A stretch of DNA of 25,379 nt from JBQCDV01 sp051960855 (GTDB taxonomy: Bacteria > Actinomycetota > Actinomycetes > JAJZTN01), in assembly GCA_051960855.1 (NCBI GenBank), contig JBQCDV010000059.1, positions 1 through 25,379 on the forward strand, in the 5' to 3' direction. A program made the position numbers and the translations under genes. Of this stretch, positions 1 to 7,224 are shown one piece after another. Position 1 is the stretch's first letter, and the number at the start of each line of letters is the position of its first letter. Below the pieces are notes generated by a model. It was not told the DNA's origin. It made no database searches and worked only from the letters and a program-made list of their open reading frames with translations.

Positions 1-106
1 GCCGGTAGCGCGGGGCGCGACGGACCCGCTGCAGCTGCCGCTCGCCGCTGGTCGCGGGCGCAGCCGCGGTCTCGGCGTCAGTCGGCTGGGCGGGCTCGGA
101 GCTCAC
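1..106 (-). CDS. N-terminal fragment of an unidentified protein (runs off the window)
   Basis: A minus-strand reading frame opens with GTG at 106-104 and stays open for 35 codons to the window edge. The visible N-terminus (MSSEPAQPTDAE...) is Ala/Pro/Thr-rich and probably disordered, then becomes basic (QRVRRAPRYR). That pattern is common just before a first membrane helix in small actinobacterial membrane proteins, but the helix itself would lie outside the window. A TACTCT hexamer at 118-113 lies 6 nt before the GTG and there is no good Shine-Dalgarno sequence, so the start may be leaderless. It lies directly downstream of the SCP_3 gene on the same strand. I do not recognise the family. 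The N-terminus does not match PurF, the neighbour one might expect here. Confidence 0.5.
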   Translation of the reverse strand, partial: MSSEPAQPTDAETAAAPATSGERQLQRVRRAPRYR

Positions 107-112
107 CTTCTG

Positions 113-118
113 AGAGTA
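113..118 (-). promoter_or_regulatory. Candidate -10 hexamer TACTCT, leaderless arrangement
   Basis: TACTCT read on the minus strand ends 6 nt before the GTG at 106. It fits the TANNNT actinobacterial -10 consensus at the spacing expected when transcription starts at the start codon. No convincing -35 is seen. Confidence 0.4.
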
Positions 119-156
119 CGTCGGGGCCACGCGTCCGGCCGGTCGAGGGGTGGACG

Positions 157-531
157 TCAGCGCACCAGCGGCAGCAGCGCCGAGAGGTCGGCGCGTGACC
201 CGCTCGCGGCGACCCGGCCGGACTCCACCGCTGTCCTCCACGCCGTCTCCCCCAGCACCAGCGCCAGCCATGTGACGGCGTCGGTCTCGATGACATTGGG
301 CGGTGTCCCACGGGTGTGAGCGGGGCCGTCGAGGCACTGGGTCACGCCGAACGGCGGCACCCGCACCTCCAGCGTCGCCCCCGGCGCCCTGGCCGCCAGC
401 TCCTCGAGGGACCAGCGGACTGCGGTGGCGGTGACGCTGCGGGAGGGGGCGGCTCCGGCAGCGACGGCGGCGCGCCATTCCGACAGCGCCGTTCGGCCCT
501 CGACGGGGTCGATGCGGCGGCGGGCTGGCAT
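157..531 (-). CDS. SCP_3 (bacterial sterol carrier protein-like) family protein
   Basis: A 124-aa soluble protein of the actinobacterial SCP_3 (sterol carrier protein-like) family. The diagnostic stretch is at about residues 55-90: EVRVPPFGVTQC, then GPAHTRGTPPNV and IETDAVTWL. These are the conserved R-V-P-P, H-T-R-G-T-P-P-N and E-T-D-x-x-T-W-L blocks of the family. The start is ATG at 531-529; longer in-frame extensions antisense to the alcohol dehydrogenase have no family similarity. TACGCT at 544-539 lies 7 nt before the ATG and no Shine-Dalgarno is present, so translation may be leaderless. The molecular function is not established and lipid binding is only suggested by the fold. From memory the family is often encoded near purF in Actinobacteria, which would fit the purine-rich context. 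Confidence 0.85.
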   Translation of the reverse strand: MPARRRIDPVEGRTALSEWRAAVAAGAAPSRSVTATAVRWSLEELAARAPGATLEVRVPPFGVTQCLDGPAHTRGTPPNVIETDAVTWLALVLGETAWRTAVESGRVAASGSRADLSALLPLVR

Positions 532-538
532 GCCCCCG

Positions 539-544
539 AGCGTA
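539..544 (-). promoter_or_regulatory. Candidate -10 hexamer TACGCT for the SCP_3 gene
   Basis: TACGCT on the minus strand is followed by a 7-nt G-rich spacer and the ATG at 531. This matches the TANNNT-plus-start pattern seen at other genes in the window and suggests a leaderless mRNA. Confidence 0.4.
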
Positions 545-591
545 GGACGCCCCCGAGGTGCAGCCGGACCCGCGGCGGGGAGGATGGGCGG

Positions 592-1623
592 GTGCTTGCA
601 ACGACGATCAGCGGTGCCTACGACATCGTCCTCGAGACCGTGCCAGACCCGAAGCTCCTGGAGCCGACCGACGCCCTCGTGCGCGTGACCGCGAGCTGCA
701 TCTGCGGCTCCGACCTGTGGCCCTACCGCGGCGTGCTGCCGAGGCAGCCGCACACGCGGATCGGGCACGAGTTCGTCGGCGTGGTCGAGGAGGTGGGGCC
801 GGAGGTGCGCTCGGTCAAGCCGGGCGACTTCGTGATCGCGCCGTTCGTGTGGAGCGACGGCACCTGCCCCAACTGCCGCAACGGCGTGCAGACCTCGTGC
901 CTGCATGGTGGTGGCTGGGGTTCACCCCACGTCGATGGCGGCCAGGGGCAGGCGGTCCGCGTGCCGCAGGCGGACGGCACGCTCGTCGCGACCCCCGAGA
1001 TGCCGGATGACGCGCTGGTGCCCGCACTGCTGACCCTCTCCGACGTCATGTCGACCGGGCACCACGCTGCGGTCAGTGCGGGCGTGACCCAGGGCTCGAA
1101 CGTCGTCGTCGTCGGTGACGGCGCCGTCGGGCTGTGCGCCGTGCTGGCGTCGGTTCGGCTCGGAGCCTCGCGTGTCGTCGCGATGAGCCGGCACGCAGCC
1201 CGGCAGGCGGTGGCGCGTCGGTTTGGTGCGACCGATGTCGTGGCCGAGCGCGGGGAGGAGGGGGCGGCGCGGATCCGGGACCTCTTCGACGGCATCGGTG
1301 CGGACGTGGTGCTGGAGTGCGTCGGCACCAACGAGTCAATGAAGCAGGCCTTGGACTCAACGCGGCCCGGCGGCCGGGTCGGCTATGTCGGCATGCCGAA
1401 TGGCGTGGAGCTGCCGGTGCGGCAGATGTTCAGCAACAACATCGGCGTGGTCGGGGGCGTCGCTCCGGCGCGGCACTACATACCGCAGCTGCTGCCCGAG
1501 GTGCTCGACGGTCGACTCGACCCGTCGCCGGTCTTCGACCTGACCCTGCCGCTGACCGAGGTTGCCGAGGGCTACCGCGCGATGGACGAGCGGCGGGCCA
1601 TCAAGGTGCTGCTGCAGCCGTAG
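592..1623 (+). CDS. Zinc-dependent alcohol dehydrogenase family protein (MDR superfamily)
   Basis: A 343-aa medium-chain dehydrogenase/reductase expected to oxidise or reduce an unknown alcohol/carbonyl substrate with NAD(P). The catalytic zinc ligands are visible as C38 (in CICGSDLWPY) and H59-E60 (GHE). The dinucleotide-binding loop GDGAVG is at 175-180. The structural-zinc lobe reads DGTCPNC...C: C92, C95 and C103 are present but the usual first cysteine is Asp89. The start is GTG at 592, preceded by GGGGAGG at 577-583 with 8-nt spacing; upstream codons in the same frame overlap the SCP_3 gene antisense and are not MDR-like. It is monocistronic and converges on purL. The substrate cannot be inferred from context. 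Confidence 0.9.
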   Translation: MLATTISGAYDIVLETVPDPKLLEPTDALVRVTASCICGSDLWPYRGVLPRQPHTRIGHEFVGVVEEVGPEVRSVKPGDFVIAPFVWSDGTCPNCRNGVQTSCLHGGGWGSPHVDGGQGQAVRVPQADGTLVATPEMPDDALVPALLTLSDVMSTGHHAAVSAGVTQGSNVVVVGDGAVGLCAVLASVRLGASRVVAMSRHAARQAVARRFGATDVVAERGEEGAARIRDLFDGIGADVVLECVGTNESMKQALDSTRPGGRVGYVGMPNGVELPVRQMFSNNIGVVGGVAPARHYIPQLLPEVLDGRLDPSPVFDLTLPLTEVAEGYRAMDERRAIKVLLQP

Positions 1624-1692
1624 GTGTCGACGAGACCCCTGCGCCGCCGGAGCCCCTGCGCCACCCAGCCCCCAGCGCCGCCGGAGCCCTTG

Positions 1693-1747
1693 AATGGGTC
1701 ACATACCGCAACTCCGGGGCCGGTTGGGTTGCGGCTTGTGACCCATT
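1693..1747. terminator. Long imperfect inverted repeat between convergent genes; candidate bidirectional terminator or dispersed palindromic repeat
   Basis: Arms at 1693-1712 and 1728-1747 are 20 nt each, pair at 18 of 20 positions and enclose a 15-nt loop. The outer arms read AATGGGTCACA and TGTGACCCATT. The element lies 70 nt past the dehydrogenase stop and about 90 nt past the purL stop, where both convergent transcripts should end. The arms are less GC-rich than the surroundings, which would also suit a mobile palindromic repeat. No uridine tract follows. Confidence 0.6.
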
Positions 1748-1786
1748 TCTGGCAGCGCGCCGAGGCGCCTCCGCCGAGCCGGATAG

Positions 1787-1856
1787 GTCGCCTGAGGAGC
1801 CCTCAGTCCAGGACAGCCGGCGTCGCCTGAGGAGGCGTCAGTCCAGGACAGCCGGC
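1787..1856. repeat. 35-bp tandem duplication spanning the purL stop codon
   Basis: Units 1787-1821 and 1822-1856 are adjacent and match at 33 of 35 positions; the two differences lie in the CCC versus GCG triplet at positions 14-16 of the unit. The second unit contains the last codons and stop of purL. Each unit includes TCAGTCCAGGACAGCCGGC, which on the minus strand encodes PAVLD-stop. Confidence 0.85.
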
Positions 1857-4126
1857 AGGGTCTGCTCGTGCGCCTCGCGCAGCTCTGCCACCGTGACGTC
1901 GAAGAGGCCTTGCACCTCGAGCCGCGCGTCCTCGCCGACACCGTCGACCACCCCGACCCGGGTCACTGGGACGTGCCGGGCGACGCACATGTCGGTGAAA
2001 CGCAGCTCCTCCGACCGCGGCACGACGACGATCGCCCGCGCCGTCGACTCGCTGAAGAGCGCGACGAACGGGTCGAGGTCGTCCGGCAACCAGACCCTGG
2101 CACCGCGGCCGCGACGCAGGCAGGCCTCGACGAGCGCCTGCGCCAAGCCTCCGTCGGACAGGTCGTGCGCCGCCGAGACCATGCCGTCCCTCGAGCCGGC
2201 GACCAGGATCTGCCCGAGCTGCCGCTCCGCCTCGAGGTCGACCCGCGGCGGGAGACCGCCGAGATGCCCCTGCAGATGCGCCCACTCCGAGCCGCCGAGC
2301 TCGTCGCGGGTCTCCCCGACCAGCAGGATGCTCTCGCCCTCGACGTCGAAGCCGATCGGCGTCCGGCGCGTCACGTCGTCGAAGACACCGAGCACGCCGA
2401 CGACCGGTGTCGGGTTGATGGGCGTGTCCGCGGTGGAGTTGTAGAAGCTCACGTTGCCGCCCGTGACCGGGACGCCCAACACCTGGCAGCCGTCGGCCAG
2501 ACCGCGCGTGGCCTCGGCGAACTGCCACATGACGTCGGGGTCCTCCGGCGAGCCGAAGTTGAGGCAGTTGGTGACGGCCAGCGGGACGGCACCGGTCGTG
2601 GCGACGTTGCGGTAGGCCTCGGCCAGGGCGAGCTGAGCGCCCGCGTAGGGGTCGAGCTTGGTGTAGCGGCCGTTGCCGTCGGTCGCGATCGCAACACCGC
2701 GGCCGGTCGCCTCGTCGATCCGGATGACACCGGCGTCCTCGGGCTGCGCGAGCACGGTGTTGCCGAGGACGTAGCGGTCGTACTGGTCGGTGACCCACGC
2801 CTTGGACGCGAGGTTGGGGGAGGCGACCAGCTCCAGCAGCGTCGTTCGGAGCTCGTCGGGGGTGGCGGGCCGGGGCAGGCGCGAGGGAGCCGGGGCGTCG
2901 GCCTGCAGCGCGTCCTGCCAGGACGGCCTGGCACAGGGCCGCTCGTAGACCGGACCCTCGTGCGCCACCGTGCGCGGCGGGACGTCGCAGATGGTCTCGC
3001 CGTGCCACTCGACAGTCAGGCGGCCGGAGTCGTTGACCTCCCCGATGACGGCAGCCAGGACGTCCCACTTGCGGCACACGGCCAGGAACTCGTCGAGCTT
3101 GTCAGGCTCGACCACCGCGCACATCCGCTCCTGCGACTCGCTCATGAGGATCTCCTCAGGAGCCAGGCTGGCGTCGCGCAGGGGCACGCGGTCGAGGACG
3201 ACGTGCATCCCGCCGTCGCCGTTGGACGCCAATTCGCTTGTGGCACACGAGATTCCGGCGCCACCGAGGTCCTGGATGCCGACCACGAGCTTGCGCGCGA
3301 AGAGCTCGAGCGTGCACTCGATCAGCAGCTTCTCCAGGAACGGGTCACCGACCTGGACGCTGGGACGCTTCGACGGTCCGGTCGCCTCGAAGGTCTCGCT
3401 CGCCAGCACCGAGACGCCGCCGATGCCGTCGCCCCCGGTCGCCGCGCCGTAGAGCACCACCTTGTTGCCGACACCGCTGGCCTTGGCGAGGTGGATGTCC
3501 TCGTGCCGCATGACGCCGACACACAGGGCGTTGACGAGCGGGTTACCAGCGTAGGAGGCGTCGAAGACGACCTCGCCACCGATGTTGGGCAGTCCCAGAC
3601 AGTTGCCGTAGCCACCCACGCCGGCGACGATGCCCGGCAGCACGCGCCGGGTGTCGGGCGCGTCGAGAGGCCCGAAACGCAAGGGATCCATGACCGCCAC
3701 GGGTCGCGCGCCCATCGACAGGATGTCGCGCACGATGCCGCCCACTCCGGTCGCTGCGCCCTGGTAGGGCTCGACGTACGACGGGTGGTTGTGGCTCTCG
3801 ACCTTGAACGTCACCGCCCAGCCGTCGCCGACGTCGACGACGCCCGCGTTCTCACCGATGCCGACGAGCAGGGCATCGGTCTTGGGGGCCTTATCGCCAA
3901 ACTGACGCAAATGGACCTTGGATGACTTGTAGGAGCAGTGCTCGCTCCACATCACCGAGTACATCGCGAGCTCGCTGCTGGTCGGTCGGCGGCCGAGGAT
4001 CTCACTGATGCGCTGGTACTCGTCGTCTTTGAGACCGAGTTCGCGGTAGGGCTGCGGGGTGTCCGGCGACGCCTGCGCCCGAACGACGCTGTCCACGGCG
4101 TGCGTCACGGTCGACGTGTCCGTCAC
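1838..4126 (-). CDS. purL: Phosphoribosylformylglycinamidine synthase subunit PurL
   Basis: A 762-aa small-type PurL, the synthetase subunit that converts FGAR to FGAM using ATP and ammonia delivered by PurQ, with PurS bridging. The N-terminal region carries the family motif MWSEHCSYK with the conserved His63. The two ATPase/AIR-synthase-like repeats follow, including GVGGIVRDILSMGARP, GGDGIGG, QDLGGAG and the C-terminal VTGGNVSFYN and HDLSDGG blocks. Length is typical for the PurS/PurQ-dependent form rather than the ~1300-aa fused enzyme. GTG at 4126 overlaps the purQ stop by 4 nt (GTGA), indicating translational coupling. The 3' end lies in a 35-bp tandem duplication. It is the last gene of purSQL. 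Confidence 0.98.
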   Translation of the reverse strand: MTDTSTVTHAVDSVVRAQASPDTPQPYRELGLKDDEYQRISEILGRRPTSSELAMYSVMWSEHCSYKSSKVHLRQFGDKAPKTDALLVGIGENAGVVDVGDGWAVTFKVESHNHPSYVEPYQGAATGVGGIVRDILSMGARPVAVMDPLRFGPLDAPDTRRVLPGIVAGVGGYGNCLGLPNIGGEVVFDASYAGNPLVNALCVGVMRHEDIHLAKASGVGNKVVLYGAATGGDGIGGVSVLASETFEATGPSKRPSVQVGDPFLEKLLIECTLELFARKLVVGIQDLGGAGISCATSELASNGDGGMHVVLDRVPLRDASLAPEEILMSESQERMCAVVEPDKLDEFLAVCRKWDVLAAVIGEVNDSGRLTVEWHGETICDVPPRTVAHEGPVYERPCARPSWQDALQADAPAPSRLPRPATPDELRTTLLELVASPNLASKAWVTDQYDRYVLGNTVLAQPEDAGVIRIDEATGRGVAIATDGNGRYTKLDPYAGAQLALAEAYRNVATTGAVPLAVTNCLNFGSPEDPDVMWQFAEATRGLADGCQVLGVPVTGGNVSFYNSTADTPINPTPVVGVLGVFDDVTRRTPIGFDVEGESILLVGETRDELGGSEWAHLQGHLGGLPPRVDLEAERQLGQILVAGSRDGMVSAAHDLSDGGLAQALVEACLRRGRGARVWLPDDLDPFVALFSESTARAIVVVPRSEELRFTDMCVARHVPVTRVGVVDGVGEDARLEVQGLFDVTVAELREAHEQTLPAVLD

Positions 4127-4800
4127 GCGGCACCCACCAGAGCGGTGAGCACGGAGGTGAAGAACGCGAGCCCGTCCGTCGTGGGACCCGTCAGCGTGTC
4201 GATCGCGTGCTCCGGGTGGGGCATCAGGCCGACGACGTTGCCGCGCTCGTTGGCGATGCCGGCGATGTCGCGGTAGGAGCCGTTGGGGTTGCCGCCGAGG
4301 TAGCGGGCGACGACGCGGCCCTCGCCCTCCAACTCGTCCAGCGTGCGCTCGTCGGCGACGAAGCCGCCCTCGCCGTTCTTGAGCGGGACGACGATCTCCT
4401 GCCCCTGCTCGTAGCCGTTGGTCCAGGCGGTCGCTGTCGACTCGATCCGCAGCCGCTGGTCGCGGCAGACGAACCGCCGGACATCGTTGCGGATCAACGC
4501 ACCTGGCAGCAGGTGCGACTCACACAGCACCTGGAAGCCGTTGCAGATCCCGAGCACTGGCATGCCGCCGCGGGCGGCGTCGACGATCTGCTCCATCACC
4601 GGCGCGAAGCGCGCGATGGCGCCACACCGCAGGTAGTCACCGTAGGAGAAGCCACCGGGCAGCACCACTGCGTCGACACCGGAGAGGGAGGCATCACCGT
4701 GCCAGAGCGCGACGGCCTCGGCCCCGGCGTCGATGACCGCCCGTCGGGCGTCGCCGTCGTCCAGCGACCCAGGGAAGGTGACGACGCCGATGCGAGTCAC
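4123..4800 (-). CDS. purQ: Phosphoribosylformylglycinamidine synthase subunit PurQ (glutaminase)
   Basis: A 225-aa class I glutamine amidotransferase that hydrolyses glutamine and supplies ammonia to PurL. It starts MTRIGVVTFPGS and shows PGGFSYGDYLR at 48-58, the nucleophile C86 in GICNGFQ, and the catalytic H195 and E197 in MPHPEH. Length is normal for the stand-alone subunit. The GTG at 4800 overlaps the purS stop by 4 nt, and its own TGA overlaps the purL GTG by 4 nt, so the three subunits are made from tightly coupled cistrons. An in-frame upstream extension would run through purS and purC antisense and is rejected. Confidence 0.98.
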   Translation of the reverse strand: MTRIGVVTFPGSLDDGDARRAVIDAGAEAVALWHGDASLSGVDAVVLPGGFSYGDYLRCGAIARFAPVMEQIVDAARGGMPVLGICNGFQVLCESHLLPGALIRNDVRRFVCRDQRLRIESTATAWTNGYEQGQEIVVPLKNGEGGFVADERTLDELEGEGRVVARYLGGNPNGSYRDIAGIANERGNVVGLMPHPEHAIDTLTGPTTDGLAFFTSVLTALVGAA

Positions 4801-5063
4801 GCCTGCACCCCCCGCACGACGAAGTCCTCGATCACGGGGTTGGCCAGCAGCGCCTCGGCGGCCCGCCGCACCTGCTCGAGCCGTTCCTGGGTGACCTCGC
4901 CCTCGAAGGTGAACTCGAACCGCTTGCCGACCCTCACCCCCGAGAGACCGTCCTCCGGACCCAGTCCGAACTTCGGCAGGGCACCGGCGACGGCCTTGCC
5001 CTGAGGGTCGAGGATCTCCGGCTTGAGCATCACGTCGACAACGACGACGGCCGACTCGGCCAT
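4797..5063 (-). CDS. purS: Phosphoribosylformylglycinamidine synthase subunit PurS
   Basis: An 88-aa small subunit needed for assembly of the PurL-PurQ complex. It has the family pattern VDVMLKPEILDPQGKAV near the N-terminus, then VRVGKRFEF at 43-51 and the C-terminal LANPVIEDF at 73-81. The start is ATG at 5063, chosen because GGAG lies 7 nt upstream (5074-5071) and the family N-terminus begins there. It is the first gene of purSQL. Its probable -10 is TACTCT at 5130-5125, which gives a leader of about 55 nt containing a 22-nt-period repeat. Confidence 0.97.
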   Translation of the reverse strand: MAESAVVVVDVMLKPEILDPQGKAVAGALPKFGLGPEDGLSGVRVGKRFEFTFEGEVTQERLEQVRRAAEALLANPVIEDFVVRGVQA

Positions 5064-5078
5064 GCGAGTTCTCCAGAA

Positions 5079-5117
5079 GTGCGAGCAGCGTGGGGGCAGC
5101 GTGCGAGCAGCGTGGGG
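5079..5117. repeat. 22-nt-period direct repeat in the purS leader / purS-purC intergenic region
   Basis: A 17-nt sequence, GTGCGAGCAGCGTGGGG, occurs at 5079-5095 and again at 5101-5117 with no mismatch. The two copies fill the space between the purS Shine-Dalgarno and its candidate -10. A period of 22 nt is about two helical turns, so a protein-binding array is possible; a chance replication-slippage duplication is the alternative. Confidence 0.6.
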
Positions 5118-5124
5118 CCCTGCC

Positions 5125-5130
5125 AGAGTA
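5125..5130 (-). promoter_or_regulatory. Candidate -10 hexamer TACTCT for the purSQL operon
   Basis: TACTCT on the minus strand lies 61 nt before the purS ATG and fits TANNNT. It is the only such hexamer I found in this 94-nt intergenic region. No clear -35 is seen. Confidence 0.35.
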
Positions 5131-5157
5131 CCGGTGGCGTTCTGGGAGGATTCCCGC

Positions 5158-6048
5158 GTGAGCGACGCCCGCCCCGATGGCGCCCCCACCCTGCGCCACC
5201 TCCACAGCGGCAAGGTCCGTGACCTCTACGAGCTGCCGGACAACCGTCTGCTCATGGTCGCCAGCGACCGGATCTCCGCCTACGACCACGTGCTGCCCAC
5301 TCCGATCCCGGACAAGGGCCGCATCCTCACGGCGATGAGCCTGTGGTGGTTCGAGCGGCTCGAGGACCTGGTGCCCAACCATGTCCTCAGCGACGAGCTG
5401 CCAGCGGGCGCCGACCCCGCCTGGGCGGGCCGTGCGCTGGTCTGCGAGCGGCTGGACATGTGGCCTGTCGAGTGCGTCGTGCGCGGCTACCTCACCGGTT
5501 CGGGCCTGGCCGACTATCGCGCGAACGGCGCTGTCTGTGGCGTGCGCCTGCCGGCCGGGCTGGTCGACGGGTCCCGGCTGCCGCAGCCGATCTTCACCCC
5601 GGCGACGAAGGCCGCGATCGGAGAGCACGACGAGAACGTCAGCTTCGACCAGGTCGCCGAGACGATCGGGCTGCGTGAGGCCGAGCAGCTGCGCCGGATC
5701 TCGCTGGCGGTCTACGAGCGCGCGGAGAGCGTCGCCCGCGAGCGGGGCATCCTGCTGGCCGACACCAAGCTCGAGCTCGGCCGGAATGCCGAGGGCGCAG
5801 CGGTCCTCGGCGACGAGGTCCTGACGCCCGACTCGTCCCGCTTCTGGCCGGCCGAGCAGTGGGAGCCAGGGCACGCGCAGCCGTCCTACGACAAGCAGTA
5901 CCTGCGCGACTGGCTCACGTCGCCACAGTCGGGGTGGGACCGCTCCTCGGACGCTCCGCCACCGCCGCTGCCCGATGAGGTGGTCGAGCGCACCAGGTCC
6001 CGATACGTCGAGGCCTACGAGCGGTTGACCGGCCAGGCCTGGAGCTGA
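5158..6048 (+). CDS. purC: Phosphoribosylaminoimidazole-succinocarboxamide (SAICAR) synthase
   Basis: A 296-aa SAICAR synthetase that joins CAIR and aspartate using ATP. The N-terminus has the ATP-binding signature HSGKVRDLYE (SGKVRD at 17-22), followed by VASDRISAYDHVLPTPIPDKG. Further blocks are VECVVRGYLTGSG, ADTKLELG and the C-terminal DKQYLRDWL, all typical of the longer actinobacterial/yeast-type PurC rather than the ~240-aa form. The start is GTG at 5158, preceded by GGGAGGA at 5144-5150. It diverges from purS across 94 bp, so the two may share regulation. It appears monocistronic. Confidence 0.97.
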   Translation: MSDARPDGAPTLRHLHSGKVRDLYELPDNRLLMVASDRISAYDHVLPTPIPDKGRILTAMSLWWFERLEDLVPNHVLSDELPAGADPAWAGRALVCERLDMWPVECVVRGYLTGSGLADYRANGAVCGVRLPAGLVDGSRLPQPIFTPATKAAIGEHDENVSFDQVAETIGLREAEQLRRISLAVYERAESVARERGILLADTKLELGRNAEGAAVLGDEVLTPDSSRFWPAEQWEPGHAQPSYDKQYLRDWLTSPQSGWDRSSDAPPPPLPDEVVERTRSRYVEAYERLTGQAWS

Positions 6049-6149
6049 CCGAGGCCGAGCGAGGTCACGTCCCCTCCGGGCGGCGCAGCGCTGACCAGGG
6101 CGGCGTCTCGGCATGCGGGATCAACACGACCAGCACGTGGACACACCTT

Positions 6150-6155
6150 TACTAT
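6150..6155 (+). promoter_or_regulatory. Candidate -10 TACTAT upstream of the ABC transporter operon
   Basis: TACTAT sits in a short AT-rich island (TTTACTATTG) inside a GC-rich 164-nt gap after purC, 57 nt before the lipoprotein ATG. TCAACA at 6121-6126 is too far away to be a standard -35, so support rests on the -10 alone. I see nothing else in this gap. Confidence 0.35.
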
Positions 6156-6212
6156 TGCGCGTGCCGTCGGGGGGCGGCGACCCGCTGCTCCGTCTCTCGT
6201 CGAGGTGACCGA

Positions 6213-7190
6213 ATGCGCTCCACCCTGCGCCCGTCGACCGGCCTGGTCCGGTACGTCCTGCCGACCGTCTCCGCCGTCGCGTTGCTGGCGGCCTGTGCGC
6301 CGGCAGACTCGGGGAGCAACACGAGCACCGGCAGCGCCGCCAGCACAGCTGCGGCCTCCAGCAGCGCACCCGCGAGCTCGGCGGCAGCCTCGGACACCGC
6401 GAGCGCGTCCGGCACCGCCGCAGCCGCCGGCATCGAGGGCTGCACTCCCGACTCCATCAAGACGCTGACGGCCGGGACGCTGACACTCGCGACGGACGAG
6501 CCGGTGTACGAGCCGTGGTTCGTCGACGACAAGCCGCAGAACGGCAAGGGCTACGAGGGCGCAGTGGCCAAGGCGATCGCCGAGAAGCTGGGCTACACCG
6601 ACGCCACGACGACCTGGGTGCGGGTGCCGTTCAACGCCGCCATCTCCCCCGGCGCCAAGACCTTCGACGCCGACATCAACGAGTTCTCTATCACCGACGA
6701 GCGCAAGAAGGTCGTCGACTTCTCGTCGCCCTACTACGACGTCAGCCAGGCGGTCGTAGCGGTCAAGGGCAGCAAGGCGGCGGCCGCCACCAGCCTCGCC
6801 GACCTCGCCAAGCTCAAGCTGGGTGCCCAGGTCGGCACCACGAGCTACGACGCCATCAACGCCCAGATCAAGCCGAGCAGCCAGGCCAAGGTCTACAACA
6901 CGAACGACGACGCCGTGAAGGCGCTGGAGAACGGCCAGATCGACGCGCTCGTCGTCGACCTCCCGACCGCCTTCTACGTCGCCAACGCCCAGCTCAAGGG
7001 CGGGACCATCGTCGGCCAGCTGCCTCAGGGCGGCGGCACCCCGGAGCAGTTCGGTCTGGTCCTCGACAAGGGCAGCGCGGTCACCGAGTGCGTGAGCAAG
7101 GCGGTCGACGCCCTCAAGGCGGACGGCACCCTCAAGAAGCTCGAGGACACCTGGCTGTCGCAGGCCGGCGGGGCGCCCGTCCTCTCGTGA
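6213..7190 (+). CDS. Amino acid ABC transporter substrate-binding lipoprotein (SBP family 3)
   Basis: A 325-aa extracytoplasmic binding protein for a polar-amino-acid-type importer. Residues 1-27 are a lipoprotein signal peptide ending in the lipobox LAAC, with lipidated C28. A low-complexity Ser/Ala/Thr linker spans about 29-75, as in many actinobacterial lipoproteins. The SBP_bac_3 fold then runs from GTLTLATDEPVYEPW to the C-terminus, with FSITDERKKVVDFSSPYYD as the clearest family block. GAGGTGA at 6202-6208 supports the ATG at 6213. It is followed after 34 nt by its permease and then the ATPase. A methyltransferase at the end of the operon hints at methionine or S-methylmethionine as ligand, but the sequence alone does not settle specificity. 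Confidence 0.93.
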   Translation: MRSTLRPSTGLVRYVLPTVSAVALLAACAPADSGSNTSTGSAASTAAASSSAPASSAAASDTASASGTAAAAGIEGCTPDSIKTLTAGTLTLATDEPVYEPWFVDDKPQNGKGYEGAVAKAIAEKLGYTDATTTWVRVPFNAAISPGAKTFDADINEFSITDERKKVVDFSSPYYDVSQAVVAVKGSKAAAATSLADLAKLKLGAQVGTTSYDAINAQIKPSSQAKVYNTNDDAVKALENGQIDALVVDLPTAFYVANAQLKGGTIVGQLPQGGGTPEQFGLVLDKGSAVTECVSKAVDALKADGTLKKLEDTWLSQAGGAPVLS

Positions 7191-7212
7191 CGGCTGTCGC
7201 TGACGCCGCAAC

Positions 7213-7218
7213 TACCCT
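7213..7218 (+). promoter_or_regulatory. Candidate internal -10 TACCCT before the permease gene
   Basis: TACCCT ends 6 nt before the GTG at 7225, and there is no Shine-Dalgarno in the 34-nt gap after the lipoprotein gene. This could be an internal promoter giving a leaderless permease-ATPase-methyltransferase transcript. Confidence 0.35.
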
Positions 7219-7224
7219 GCAGCC

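Noticed and set aside
1641..1689. A 15-bp direct repeat (GCGCCGCCGGAGCCC at 1641 and 1675)
   Set aside because: Low-complexity GC-rich sequence after the dehydrogenase stop; a chance repeat is likely and no function is suggested.
1868..3925. A 685-codon open frame on the plus strand, antisense to purL
   Set aside because: Its residue composition (His/Arg/Asp/Val-rich, no motif) is the usual shadow of a high-GC gene, and the opposite strand encodes an unmistakable PurL.
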